The notes under the pieces were generated by a model. It was not told the origin of the DNA. It did no database searches and saw only the letters and a program-made list of their open reading frames with translations. From Trichococcus palustris (GTDB taxonomy: Bacteria > Bacillota > Bacilli > Lactobacillales > Aerococcaceae): a stretch of 64,000 nucleotides of DNA. Position 1 is the stretch's first letter; every line of letters starts with the position of its first letter. Positions 34,351 through 43,811 of the stretch are shown here, piece after piece. The position numbers were made by a program, and so were the translations under genes. The stretch is taken from positions 84,463-148,462 of the forward strand of contig NZ_FOTD01000004.1 in assembly GCF_900114465.1 (NCBI RefSeq), read 5' to 3'.

Positions 34351-34989
34351 TTGAAAACATTGTTAATCGTTGGGGCAGGCGGTCTTGGCCGCGAAACATA
34401 CCAGTGGGTTTCCGACCAGGAAAAGGTAGAGAAAAGATGGGATGTCATCGGCTTTTTGGATGATGACCCTACTGCGCTGGATAACTACACGCTTTCCGCT
34501 AAAATCATCGGAACCGTCAAAGATTATAAACCAAAAGAGGGTGATGAGGTCATCTGTGCCATCGGGGACACGGAGGTGATCGCAGACATCTGCCCAGTCC
34601 TTGTGGATAAGGGGGCGGTTTTTGCGACGGTCATCCATCCGACCGCCTTGCTGGCGGATACTTGCCAGATCGGCAAGGGCGTCATCGTAGGTCCTTATGC
34701 CATCATTTCAACGGATGCAAAAATTGCCGATTTCGTAGTTGTGAATTCCTACGTCAGCGTCGGCCACGATGTCACCGTTGAAAAGGGCTGTGTCATCAGC
34801 GGCTTCAGCGATCTGATGGGCTTCACTGCCTTGGAAGAGGGTGTGTTTTTGGGCAGCGGCGCCCGCTTGCTGCCGAGTGTGCAGGTCGCGAAAAATGCCA
34901 GAGTCGGCGCTGGAAGCATCGTCCTCAGAAATGTTAAGGCGAATACGACGGTTTTCGGCAATCCGGCGAAAGTAATTTCCACTCCCTGA
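34351..34989 (+). CDS. NeuD/PglD-family sugar acyltransferase
   Basis: TTG 34351 follows AAGGGGGA, giving 212 residues. An N-terminal Rossmann-like domain (LLIVGAGGLGRETYQWV, GFLDDDP) binds the nucleotide sugar, and a left-handed beta-helix of hexapeptides follows (VIHPTALLADTCQIGKGVIVG, VGHDVTVEKGCVISG, GAGSIVLRNVKANTTVFGNPAKV). PglD uses the His in this helix to acylate the 4-amino group of UDP-4-amino sugars. With the PglF- and PglE-like genes at 43.8-47.0 kb it fits the UDP-bacillosamine pathway. The acyl donor here may be acyl-ACP rather than acetyl-CoA. Confidence 0.83.
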   Translation: MKTLLIVGAGGLGRETYQWVSDQEKVEKRWDVIGFLDDDPTALDNYTLSAKIIGTVKDYKPKEGDEVICAIGDTEVIADICPVLVDKGAVFATVIHPTALLADTCQIGKGVIVGPYAIISTDAKIADFVVVNSYVSVGHDVTVEKGCVISGFSDLMGFTALEEGVFLGSGARLLPSVQVAKNARVGAGSIVLRNVKANTTVFGNPAKVISTP

Positions 34990-35036
34990 AAGGAGAGAAC
35001 GTCAGTAGCTGTGAGCGACAAGGGGGAAGTGAAAAA

Positions 35037-35708
35037 ATGAGTAATCCGGTAGTCGTCTATGGAAGCAAATTTTTAGCAGAAATGCTGTATTATGATTCCT
35101 TAAACCATTCAGATTTCAAGATTGAGGCTTTTGCCGCAGATGAAGCGTATGTGGCTGAAACGGGCTATTATTTAGGTTTGCCGATGGTGGCGGTGGAAAC
35201 AATCACGGAACGTTACCCACCTTCTTCCTACGATATGATTGTTTTGACGACTTCTTTCCATGATATGCGCAATCGGGAAGGCATGTACACAAAAGCGAAA
35301 GCCTTAGGATATACGCTGCGAAATTATATCAGTCCGTCCAGCATCGTTTCGCCAGGCTTAGAAATGGGGGATAACAACCTCATTTTTGAACAAGTATTCC
35401 TGGGGCACAGAGGGCAGCTGGGTTCAGGCAATATCATTCGGCAACAAGTTTATGTAGGCCATGAATTTACGGTGGGAAACAACAATGTCATCAGTTCAGG
35501 TTGCACGATCGGCGGAGAATGCCGCATCGAAAACAACTGTTATATAGGGTTGAATGCCACTATTCTGCATAAGCTTACGATTTCTGAAGAAAGCTTGGTT
35601 GGAGCAGGAAGTGTCGTGATAAGAAACACAGAACCCTTTTCAAGGAACGTGGGAAATCCAAGCAGGGTTTTGAGTTACCACAAGGAAGGGTTAAAGGTGA
35701 ATCTATAA
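35037..35708 (+). CDS. Hexapeptide-repeat acyltransferase, second in the block
   Basis: The protein has 223 residues. A 90-residue N-terminal domain (NPVVVYGSKFLAEMLYYDSL) is followed by a left-handed beta-helix: ISPSSIVSPGLEMGDNNLIFE, QVYVGHEFTVGNNNVISSG, LVGAGSVVIRNTEPFSRNVGNPSRV. It has the same general layout as the preceding PglD-like gene but is clearly different in sequence. It probably acylates a second position or another sugar. It ends 1 base before the BKACE gene. Confidence 0.78.
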   Translation: MSNPVVVYGSKFLAEMLYYDSLNHSDFKIEAFAADEAYVAETGYYLGLPMVAVETITERYPPSSYDMIVLTTSFHDMRNREGMYTKAKALGYTLRNYISPSSIVSPGLEMGDNNLIFEQVFLGHRGQLGSGNIIRQQVYVGHEFTVGNNNVISSGCTIGGECRIENNCYIGLNATILHKLTISEESLVGAGSVVIRNTEPFSRNVGNPSRVLSYHKEGLKVNL

Positions 35709-35709
35709 C

Positions 35710-36582
35710 ATGGATAAAATAATTGTAAATTTCACCCCGACCGGCATGATACCAACCAAAAAAGATACCCCTTATGTACCCATTTCGCCCGAAGAAATCA
35801 TCCGTGAGGTTAAGCAGGCTTGGGAATTGGGCATTTCCATGGTGCATGTGCATGCCAGAAACAGCGACGATGAAAAACCAACCTATCGAAAGGAAGTCTA
35901 TGCTGAAATCATTGCGGGCATCCGGCAATTCGCGCCGGAACTCGTCATCTGTGCTTCGACATCCGGAAGGAACTTCAATACGTTGGAAGCCAGAACGGAC
36001 GTTTTGTCGCTTGAAGGCGATTTGAAACCGGATATGGGCAGCCTGACACTCAGCTCCCTGAATTTCAACAGGACCACCAGTGTAAATGACCCTTCCATGA
36101 TTGTTGCCTTGGCTGAACGGATGAAAGAAAACGGCATTCGGCCTGAATTGGAAGCCTTCGATTTGGGGATGGTCAATTACTGCAACTATCTGATCAAAAA
36201 AGGGGCGGTGACTGCACCTTATTACGTCAATCTGATCTTGGGCAACATCGCCTGCGCCCAAGGGGATTTGCTGCATATCGGGTGCATGCTCAAAGACATT
36301 CCTGAAGACAGCCTTTTTTCGTTAGGCGCAGTCGGCAGCGACCAATTAAAAATGAATGCTTTGGGCATCACCATGGGCTGGGGCGTACGTGTCGGACTGG
36401 AAGACAACTTTTGGTATGATGAAAATCGGACACGGTTAGCAACGAACATGGATCTTCTGAATCGGATCCACAAGATTATTTCAGCAAATGAGAAAGAGGT
36501 CATGAGCTCCAAGGAACTGCGGCAAAAGCTCAATTTAGAGCCAGGATTTGGCAAATATGGCGTTGCCGGCTCCAACGCTTGA
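35710..36582 (+). CDS. Beta-keto acid cleavage enzyme (BKACE/DUF849, 3-keto-5-aminohexanoate cleavage-like)
   Basis: The protein has 290 residues. It has IIVNFTPTGMIPTKKDTPYVP, the zinc-binding VHVHARN (His near 46 and 48), ICASTSGR, ELEAFDLGMV and GVRVGLEDNFWYDENR, the standard BKACE landmarks. The family condenses a beta-keto acid with acetyl-CoA to release acetoacetate and a new acyl-CoA. Its place in an EPS cluster beside a condensing enzyme and two ACPs is unusual. It may trim or generate the acyl group destined for the sugar. The substrate is unknown. Confidence 0.85.
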   Translation: MDKIIVNFTPTGMIPTKKDTPYVPISPEEIIREVKQAWELGISMVHVHARNSDDEKPTYRKEVYAEIIAGIRQFAPELVICASTSGRNFNTLEARTDVLSLEGDLKPDMGSLTLSSLNFNRTTSVNDPSMIVALAERMKENGIRPELEAFDLGMVNYCNYLIKKGAVTAPYYVNLILGNIACAQGDLLHIGCMLKDIPEDSLFSLGAVGSDQLKMNALGITMGWGVRVGLEDNFWYDENRTRLATNMDLLNRIHKIISANEKEVMSSKELRQKLNLEPGFGKYGVAGSNA

Positions 36583-36604
36583 GGAAGTAGAGAGAAGGGA
36601 TAAT

Positions 36605-37555
36605 ATGGAACATGCTTATCTGATACTGGCACATCATAATTTTGATACGTTAACCTTGTTGTTTCGGTTACTTGATGCGCCCAACAATAACCTCTATTTA
36701 CATGTCGATGCGAAAGCACAGGGCTTTCATGAAGAAGAATTGCGAAGCGTTTTAAAGTCTTCGAAGTTAACCGTACTTCCTCCGCAGATTGTTTATTGGG
36801 GGGGATATAGTCAGATTGAAGCTACTCTGCGCTTAGTTGAGTATGCCCTGAAGGATGGGTTCGATTACTGCCATAGCATCACGGGGGTGGATCTCCCGCT
36901 GAAGACCCAGTCAGAAATAGATAGTTTTTTTACCAAACATGCCGGATATGAGTTCATCAATTATAGGCCGGAACGCTATGAATATGCCGAGTATAAATGC
37001 GCCTATTATCATCCCTTTGTGGAAACGAAATATAATCGCAAGTATAAGGCCGTGCGGCTTCTGGATCATGGGGTAGCCATGTTTCAAAAAACATTGGGTT
37101 TGAAGAGAAGCCAGACAAAGTTTTATCAAGGATCGGCCTATTTTTCGATCAGCGAAGAGTGCGCCAAGTATGTACTGTCAAAAAAAGATGAAATTAGGAA
37201 AAATTACCGGTACACAATCGGTGCAGACGAGGCTTATTTGCAGACTGTCATCATGAATTCCCCTTTTAAGGATCGACTGTATCGCTTCGAGGAGAAGTAT
37301 TACGGGAACGCAATGTTGGTGGACTGGGATAGGTCCGAAAACAGGAACAATTCCCCTCATACATTCAGAATCAGTGATTACGACAATTTGATTGCGGTGG
37401 ACGAAGGCATTTTATTTGCCAGAAAATTTGATGAGAACATTGATGCTGAAATAGTCAAAAAAATATTCCATTACATCGACGAAAGACAAAAAAGCGAAGG
37501 AAGCGACTACCGGACCCTGGCAGCAAAAGAGAATGATCAAACGGCGGTGAAATGA
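36605..37555 (+). CDS. GT14-like glycosyltransferase (core-2/I-branching type)
   Basis: The protein has 316 residues from ATG 36605 (AGAGAAGGGA upstream). EHAYLILAHHNFDTLTLLFRLL, NNLYLHVDAKAQ, SQIEATLRLVEYALKDGFDYCHSITGVDLPLKTQ and AYLQTVIMNSPF match the beta-1,6-N-acetylglucosaminyltransferase-like family used for branch formation. It would add a branch sugar, often GlcNAc or xylose, to the repeat unit. The exact sugar is not readable. Confidence 0.82.
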   Translation: MEHAYLILAHHNFDTLTLLFRLLDAPNNNLYLHVDAKAQGFHEEELRSVLKSSKLTVLPPQIVYWGGYSQIEATLRLVEYALKDGFDYCHSITGVDLPLKTQSEIDSFFTKHAGYEFINYRPERYEYAEYKCAYYHPFVETKYNRKYKAVRLLDHGVAMFQKTLGLKRSQTKFYQGSAYFSISEECAKYVLSKKDEIRKNYRYTIGADEAYLQTVIMNSPFKDRLYRFEEKYYGNAMLVDWDRSENRNNSPHTFRISDYDNLIAVDEGILFARKFDENIDAEIVKKIFHYIDERQKSEGSDYRTLAAKENDQTAVK

Positions 37556-37652
37556 AGGATGCGGTCTTTCAGTGTCGAAGAGGGGGTTTCTCTTCGACAC
37601 CCTGCTGTCGGGCATAGGAATGGTGGATGCTAATAAGGAAGAAGGAAAAAGT

Positions 37653-38342
37653 ATGTATTATCAGCGCTATTTCAAAAGGCCCTTGGATTTCATGCTGTCA
37701 TTATTAGCCATCGTCGCATTAAGCCCGTTTCTTCTTATCATCGCCCTGTTGGTCAGGGGGAAAATAGGCAGCCCGGTGCTGTTTAAACAAGAGCGCCCCG
37801 GACTTAACGAAAAAATCTTTTCCCTATACAAATTCCGCACCATGACGGATGCGAAAGGCGAGGATGGGCAGTTGCTGCCCGATGAGGCCCGTTTAACGCG
37901 GTTCGGCGAGTTGTTGCGATCGACTTCATTGGACGAATTGCCGGAACTGTTCAATATCCTGTTGGGGGATATGTCCATTGTCGGGCCAAGGCCGCTTTTG
38001 GTTAAGTATCTTCCCCTCTATGACGAACATCAAAAACGGCGCCATATGGTCAGGCCGGGATTATCCGGATTGGCGCAAGTGAACGGCAGAAATGCCATCA
38101 GTTGGGAAGAAAAATTCGATTTGGATGTTCGCTACGTTGATGACGTCACTTTTGTGGAGGATTGGAAAATCATCTTCCTGACCCTTAAGAAGGTTTTGAC
38201 GAGAGAAGGCATCAACTCCGAAGCAGCTGCCACGATGGAAGATTTTAAGGGCAACGAAGGCGGCAGGGAAAAGCCGTTCGCATATGCGGAATCAGGGGGA
38301 ACGGCCAACGAAGTTGGCGGATTTCCGCAAGATGGATTATAA
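37653..38342 (+). CDS. Initiating phosphoglycosyl transferase, PglC/PglB-N type
   Basis: ATG 37653 gives 229 residues. One N-terminal reentrant/membrane segment (FKRPLDFMLSLLAIVALSPFLLIIALLV) precedes the catalytic core FKQERPGLNEKIFSLYKFRTM, TSLDELPELFNILLGDMSIVGPRPLL, and RPGLSGLAQVNGRNAISWEEKFDLDV. The end of the core, REGINSEAAATMEDFKGN, is typical of PglC-like enzymes that transfer diNAcBac-1-phosphate to undecaprenyl phosphate. It should start repeat-unit assembly. The last 30 residues (GGREKPFAYAES onwards) are an unusual extra tail. Confidence 0.88.
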   Translation: MYYQRYFKRPLDFMLSLLAIVALSPFLLIIALLVRGKIGSPVLFKQERPGLNEKIFSLYKFRTMTDAKGEDGQLLPDEARLTRFGELLRSTSLDELPELFNILLGDMSIVGPRPLLVKYLPLYDEHQKRRHMVRPGLSGLAQVNGRNAISWEEKFDLDVRYVDDVTFVEDWKIIFLTLKKVLTREGINSEAAATMEDFKGNEGGREKPFAYAESGGTANEVGGFPQDGL

Positions 38343-38551
38343 TACATTTCAAATAGCAACAGTTTTTTGATGGAAACGTCGGGTTTCTATGAACAACGAT
38401 TTTCGAAATGTGGAAATGTAAGCGGATTCTAATGTGCTGAAGGCAGCGATGAAAAAGGATATTTCCGGAATAAAGGCAGGCGTGTGGTGGAATTGTTCGA
38501 ATCCATGTGGATACAATGAAAAATGTCTTTTAGCAGCGGGAGGTGTTTTTT

Positions 38552-39781
38552 TTGCAACTATATCATTATCTATTTCTTTTTTCTCTACTATTGAAGCCAT
38601 TCTATGTCTTCAGTTCCGGGGGGTTACAGATATCGGATCTATTTTTTATCCTGTCTTTCATCCTGTATGTCTTATTTGTGGGGAAAGGGGATAAAATCAC
38701 CATCGACAAGACCGACAAGTGGCTTCTGTATTTTGTTTTCTTGGTTTTTGGCATTAATCTGGTCTATTTTCTGCTGTATGGAAGATTCGAATTCATTAGA
38801 GCGTCCCTGTACTATGTGTATAATTTTTTGACCGTGGTGTTTTTCAGGATATATTCTGAAGATGAGCGATTTCTGATGAATGTAGGGCGAGTCTGCAAAT
38901 TGAACATTGTCATCCAGCTGCTCATCTATGTGCTGCACATCGGCAGATACTACTCAGAGAACCGATATATGGGAACGTTCAACGATCCGAACCAAATGGC
39001 TTTCTTCGTCTTCATGTCGTTGATCACCGCTCTCATCATCTCCAAGATAAGGCATACCAACTTGCATGTGCTGTATCATATCATCGCGATCGGATTGATC
39101 TTCCTTACTTCGTCCACCGGGATGCTGCTCGGGATGGCAGTATTCTATGCAGTCAGCGCAGCGCTGAAGCTCAGAATACTTGCGCAGCGCAGCCTTAATG
39201 TGAGGTTCATTTTAGGCACTACCGCCTTGCTGATGTTGGCATTGCTGTTCAGCTCGCAGATAGATGATTCCCTCACAAAACTTTCGGAAACTTCGATAAT
39301 CGCTCGGGTTGAACAAAAGCTGGGCAGGGCCAATGGAACCGCTGTAGGTCCGACCAACCTCCAGGATCGGGGCATCGACAGGCTGTTGATCTATCCGGAA
39401 AAAATCATTTTCGGAGCCGGGGAAGGGTATCATAGCCGGTTTGACAAATCCTATTCCCGGAATGAAGTGCATTCGACCTTGTTGAGTATTCTATTCTATT
39501 ACGGGATCGTGCCGACGCTGCTCTTTTTGTTCTGGTGCTATAAAAATATACGGGCCTTATCGGTGAATAATCTGGCGGTGGTCCTGGCGCTGTTCGTCGA
39601 GAGCCTCACCTTGCTGAATCAGAGGCAGCCCCTTTTCTGGATGATCTTCATCACCCTCAACATCCTGTACCAGCAGGAGTTGGCAGCGAAGAAGGCTATA
39701 CAAAGCGACACCATCCTGACAGCGGGGCAGTGGGTAAACCCCATGGAATCGAACAGTCTGACGGGCATTTCAGAAAAATAG
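38552..39781 (+). CDS. O-antigen/EPS polymerase (Wzy-like)
   Basis: TTG 38552, eight bases after GGGAGGT, is the better start (GTG 38543 overlaps the ribosome site); about 409 residues. There are about ten membrane segments, a GTFNDPNQMAFFVFMSL stretch and a large loop containing FGAGEGYHSRFDKSYSRNEVHSTLLS. This resembles Wzy/O-antigen ligase-type polymerases that join lipid-linked repeat units outside the cell. The long loop His/Arg residues are characteristic. Confidence 0.82.
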   Translation: MQLYHYLFLFSLLLKPFYVFSSGGLQISDLFFILSFILYVLFVGKGDKITIDKTDKWLLYFVFLVFGINLVYFLLYGRFEFIRASLYYVYNFLTVVFFRIYSEDERFLMNVGRVCKLNIVIQLLIYVLHIGRYYSENRYMGTFNDPNQMAFFVFMSLITALIISKIRHTNLHVLYHIIAIGLIFLTSSTGMLLGMAVFYAVSAALKLRILAQRSLNVRFILGTTALLMLALLFSSQIDDSLTKLSETSIIARVEQKLGRANGTAVGPTNLQDRGIDRLLIYPEKIIFGAGEGYHSRFDKSYSRNEVHSTLLSILFYYGIVPTLLFLFWCYKNIRALSVNNLAVVLALFVESLTLLNQRQPLFWMIFITLNILYQQELAAKKAIQSDTILTAGQWVNPMESNSLTGISEK

Positions 39782-39801
39782 AAGGCAAGGAGAGGGCGTT
39801 C

Positions 39802-40920
39802 ATGAGGATTTTATACGTTTCAACCATCTCGGACACCATCAATGCGTTTTTGGTGCCGCACATACACCTGTTGCTGGATGCGGGTCACACGGTGGATCTG
39901 GCTTGCAATGTAAGTGCGCCGATCAATCCAACGCTATTGGAACGCGGGTGCAAGATTTTCCCTATGAGCTTTCAACGTTCGCCTTTAAAGAAGCAGAACT
40001 ACGGAGCGTACCAAAGTCTAAAGAAACGCATCGGGGATGGCAAGTACGATTGGGTGCATACGCACACACCAGTGGCTTCCACACTGACCCGGATTGCCTG
40101 CCGGAATATGCCGGATGTTAAGGTGATTTATACGGCCCATGGCTTCCATTTCTTTGAAGGTGCGCCGCTGAAGAATTGGCTGATTTATTATCCCGTAGAA
40201 AAATGGCTGTCCGGCTATACCGACCTGCTGCTCACCATGAACAGCGAAGATTATGGACGGGTTCAGAAAAAATTCCATGCCAAGATGGTTCAGTTTGTGA
40301 AGGGTGTGGGCGTTAATTTGGATAAATTCTCTGTTCCGACCGAAACGGAAAAGCAGGAGTTGCGTCAGGAATACGGCTTCGCTCCAGAAGACTTTATCCT
40401 TGTTTATCCGGCCGAACTGAGTTACAGAAAACATCAGGATTTATTGATCGAGGCGATGGACCGAGTGGCGCAGGATATCCCGAACAGCAAATTGCTGTTG
40501 ATCGGCGATGGGCCAAACGAAGAAGCTTACCGAGAATTGATCAGCGAACGGCAGCTGGACGATCATATCGCGTTGATGGGATACAGAAAAGATGTCGCTA
40601 ACTTGCTGATGCTTTCCGATGTGGCTGTCTCCTCATCCCGTCAGGAAGGACTGCCGGTGAACGTCATGGAAGCCATGGCGACCGGACTGCCTTTGGTGGT
40701 GAGCAATTGCCGGGGGAACCGGGATCTGGTCAAGGATGGCAAGAACGGATTTGTGATCACAGGTGATGCGCCGGAAACGTACGCCGCAAAAATAGGCCAG
40801 CTTTATGAAGATGGAAGCCTAAGGGAAACGATGAAAAAGGCCAATCTGGCGGATATCCAAAACTATTCCACCGAAAATGTATTGAAGGACATGGAAAGAA
40901 TCTACGCAGAACTTCAATAG
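39802..40920 (+). CDS. Glycosyltransferase family 4
   Basis: The protein has 372 residues from ATG 39802 (AAGGAGAGGG upstream). The GT-B fold is recognisable from MRILYVSTISDTINAFLVPHI, VHTHTPVASTLTRIACR, VIYTAHGFHFFEGAPLKNWL, and the donor-site motif SSSRQEGLPVNVMEAMATGLPLVVSNCRGNRDLV with its E-x7-E pair. The THGFHFF-type segment is common in CapM/EpsD-like enzymes. It adds one sugar of the repeat unit from a nucleotide-sugar donor; the sugar is unknown. Confidence 0.88.
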   Translation: MRILYVSTISDTINAFLVPHIHLLLDAGHTVDLACNVSAPINPTLLERGCKIFPMSFQRSPLKKQNYGAYQSLKKRIGDGKYDWVHTHTPVASTLTRIACRNMPDVKVIYTAHGFHFFEGAPLKNWLIYYPVEKWLSGYTDLLLTMNSEDYGRVQKKFHAKMVQFVKGVGVNLDKFSVPTETEKQELRQEYGFAPEDFILVYPAELSYRKHQDLLIEAMDRVAQDIPNSKLLLIGDGPNEEAYRELISERQLDDHIALMGYRKDVANLLMLSDVAVSSSRQEGLPVNVMEAMATGLPLVVSNCRGNRDLVKDGKNGFVITGDAPETYAAKIGQLYEDGSLRETMKKANLADIQNYSTENVLKDMERIYAELQ

Positions 40921-40996
40921 ACTGGATGAGGGGTGTTGACAGAGCAGCAGCTTTCTCCACCAAAAAAGAGGAAAAAAGAGGGTGGGGGTGAATGCC

Positions 40997-41800
40997 ATGC
41001 CAAAAATATCGGTCATCATGGGCGTCTATAATGGAGCCAGCAAACTGGGGACGGCGGTCGAATCAATAGTGAATCAGACGTTCACGGATTTTGAATTCAT
41101 CCTGTGCGATGATGGGTCGTCCGATAACAGCGTGGAGATACTGGAAGGCTATGCAGCCAAAGACAAAAGAATCAAGGTCCTTCAGAATCCCCGCAACCTC
41201 AGTTTGGCTCCAACGCTCAACAACTGCCTGCAGGCTGCTACCGGAGAGTATATAGCCAGAATGGATGATGATGATATCTCACATCCGGAACGGTTTGAAA
41301 AAGAGGTGGCCTTTTTGGATTCGCATCCGGAATATGCCATCGTCGGCACAGGTCGAAATATCTATGACAGCGACGGTATTTGGGGGAATTACAACGGTGG
41401 GGGAGAAAGGTCACTGTTGGACATCTATCGAGGGAGGACTTTTCTCCATCCGTCCACCATGATGCGAAGGGAGGCTCTCCTTGCTGTCGGGGGATATACG
41501 ATAGGGCCGGAAACCGAACGGTCGGAGGATTTCGATTTGTGGTGCAAATTGTACGAAAAAGGATACCGGGGCTACAATCTGAGCGATGTGTTAATCGATT
41601 ACTATGAAGCCAGGGAATCGCACAGTAAACGCAAATATAAGTATAGAATCTATGAATACAGGTTAAGAAAAAAATGGCGGAAAAGGCTCGATTTGCCGCT
41701 GAAATACCAATTCTATGCCTACAAGACACTTGTTGTCGGTCTGGTTCCGCCAAAACTGTTGATGGCTTACCGTGAGTGGAAATATAAGGCCAGGTTGTGA
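40997..41800 (+). CDS. Glycosyltransferase family 2 (first)
   Basis: The protein has 267 residues. ATG 40997 follows GGTGGGGGTGA. The GT-A core has PKISVIMGVYNGA, FILCDDGSSDNS, and ARMDDDDISHPERF with the metal-binding acidic cluster, then GRTFLHPSTMMRREA and SEDFDLWCKLYEKG (catalytic base region). It acts on the cytoplasmic face in repeat-unit assembly. Confidence 0.88.
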   Translation: MPKISVIMGVYNGASKLGTAVESIVNQTFTDFEFILCDDGSSDNSVEILEGYAAKDKRIKVLQNPRNLSLAPTLNNCLQAATGEYIARMDDDDISHPERFEKEVAFLDSHPEYAIVGTGRNIYDSDGIWGNYNGGGERSLLDIYRGRTFLHPSTMMRREALLAVGGYTIGPETERSEDFDLWCKLYEKGYRGYNLSDVLIDYYEARESHSKRKYKYRIYEYRLRKKWRKRLDLPLKYQFYAYKTLVVGLVPPKLLMAYREWKYKARL

Positions 41801-41877
41801 CAGCAGTCAAGGTTCTTGCTTCTTTCGTCCGTTTGGAATGATTCTGAGAAAACTGAAAGAGCACTGGGGGTGAGCGG

Positions 41878-43413
41878 ATGTCCCGGACTAAAAATTCACT
41901 GATTAATTTAACGGCAGCGATGGTCGGGCAAGTGGTGGCGGTACCGATCGGTTTCGTGGCACGCATGGTTTTCATAAGAATCCTCGGTGCCGAATATCTT
42001 GGCATCAATGGGCTATTCACCAGTATCTTGACGATGCTTTCGTTGGTGGAACTGGGGATCGGCCCGGCAATCGTATTCAGCCTCTACAAACCGTTGGCGG
42101 AAAATGACACAAAAAAAGTGCAGGCCATCATGCAGCTGTATAAAAAGGCTTATACCATTATCGGCACAGTGATAGCCGTTTTGGGCATTGGCATTACCCC
42201 GTTTTTAAATTACCTCATCAAGGACATTCCAGACATTAAAAATATTGACATTATCTTTCTGCTGTTCGTAAGCAACTCAGCCATTTCCTATTTCTATGCC
42301 TATAAGCAAAATCTGATCATCGCTGATCAGCGGCGTTACGTGGTCACCATCTACCGCTATGCTTTTTTCTCGCTCCTCAATTTTTTGCAGATCGTCTTTC
42401 TGTACGCAACCAAAAACTATATCGTGTTTTTGGTTTTGCAAATCGTCTGCACGCTGCTGCAGAATCTCATGGTGGCAAGAAGTGCGGACAAGATGTATCC
42501 TTTTTTGCGGCAAAAAGCTGCAGAAAGATTGGATGGCGAAACGGTTCATGAAATCAAGAAGAATACGGGCGCGATGGTTTCGCATAAAATGGGGGAAATT
42601 GTGACAAATTCAACCGACAATATCGTGATTTCTGCCATGGTTGGGACCTTATGGGTGGGTCTGTATTCGAATTATGTATTGATCACCGTTGCCCTGAATG
42701 GGATAATGGGCCAATTTTTTACTGCGATAACCGCAAGCATCGGGAACTTGGGCGCAACGGAAAACAAAGGAAGGCTGCTGGCAGTCTTTCGGAGGGTCCA
42801 GTTTGCGACTTTCTGGATTTTTGGTTTCAGCGCCATTTGTTTGTTCTACCTTTTCAACCCCTTCATTGCGGTCTGGATAGGCAAAGCATACTGGTTGGCC
42901 ATGGATACGGTGCTTCTATTGGCTATCCTGTTCTATGTTCAGGGGATGAGAAGAGCGGTACTCACCTTTCGGGAGGCGCTAGGCTTGTACTGGTACGATC
43001 GCTATAATCCCTTGTTTCAGACAGTGATCAATTTGGGTGTTTCGATCGCGCTTGCGCCGAAATTCGGCATTTCCGGGGTCATCATCGGGACGTTGATCAG
43101 CATTTTGACGACCTGCTTTTTGATAGAACCGTATTTTTTATACAAGAAGGGCTTTGATGCCCCTTTGAAATCCTATTATTTCAAATATGCCGTCTATACA
43201 GTGGCCACGGTGATGACCGGGGTGGCGACCGGGAAATGCATGGGGTTCATTACGGGGGACACTCTCTGGGCGCTTATCGAAAAATCCGTTGTTTGTTTGT
43301 CGGTTCCGAACATCATCTTTTTTGTGTTGTTTTGCCGTACGAAAGAATTCCGGTATTTCTTTGCACTGGCAAATCAGTTTGCGTTTAAAAAAGCAATGAA
43401 AAAAACAGAGTGA
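41878..43413 (+). CDS. Oligosaccharide flippase (Wzx-like), 2 of 3
   Basis: The protein has 511 residues with about 14 membrane segments. The start RTKNSLINLTAAMVGQVVAVPIGFVARMVFIRILGAEYLGINGLF is typical of the Firmicutes lipopolysaccharide/EPS flippase group. It lies near the polymerase (38552) and is the best candidate for that Wzy's partner. GGGGGTGAG precedes the ATG. Confidence 0.87.
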   Translation: MSRTKNSLINLTAAMVGQVVAVPIGFVARMVFIRILGAEYLGINGLFTSILTMLSLVELGIGPAIVFSLYKPLAENDTKKVQAIMQLYKKAYTIIGTVIAVLGIGITPFLNYLIKDIPDIKNIDIIFLLFVSNSAISYFYAYKQNLIIADQRRYVVTIYRYAFFSLLNFLQIVFLYATKNYIVFLVLQIVCTLLQNLMVARSADKMYPFLRQKAAERLDGETVHEIKKNTGAMVSHKMGEIVTNSTDNIVISAMVGTLWVGLYSNYVLITVALNGIMGQFFTAITASIGNLGATENKGRLLAVFRRVQFATFWIFGFSAICLFYLFNPFIAVWIGKAYWLAMDTVLLLAILFYVQGMRRAVLTFREALGLYWYDRYNPLFQTVINLGVSIALAPKFGISGVIIGTLISILTTCFLIEPYFLYKKGFDAPLKSYYFKYAVYTVATVMTGVATGKCMGFITGDTLWALIEKSVVCLSVPNIIFFVLFCRTKEFRYFFALANQFAFKKAMKKTE

Positions 43414-43811
43414 TGCAGCAGGAAATAGCCATACAAAATGAATCTTTCCAGGTGGTTTGAACAGGGAAGAGATGATCTTTCATGTTATAATCAGGGTAAA
43501 TATAATACCCTCCATCTTCAACGCAATATGGCAATCTCATCGATTAAAAGGCTGTTTGTTGCATATACAAACCTCGCACGGTTTATCATCTTCACATTCT
43601 TTTCCTCCTTTTCCCTTCATTTCAATCCTAAACCCTTACTTTTTTATTACGGGTTTACCTATAATCAAGCCTCCTTCATTTTTCATTAGTCAATCAGATT
43701 CTGCGTTGTTTTTTGTATTCGGAAGAATGCTCGCTCAGTGAGATGCATAAATCAAAGGCCAAACCTTGTCGCTTGATCATAAAATATTTGGAATGTAAGG
43801 TGGTGCAGGAA
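43414..43811. other. Intergenic region before the dehydratase gene
   Basis: No gene is supported; short Phe/Ser-rich ORFs here lack ribosome sites. TATAAT at 43486-43491 may start a transcript covering the dehydratase and aminotransferase. TCAAAGGCCAAAC at about 43750 recurs at about 47149 before cpsC. Confidence 0.45.

Noticed and set aside
43438..43741. Two short Phe/Ser-rich ORFs before the dehydratase
   Set aside because: No ribosome site or family; composition fits AT-rich leader DNA.
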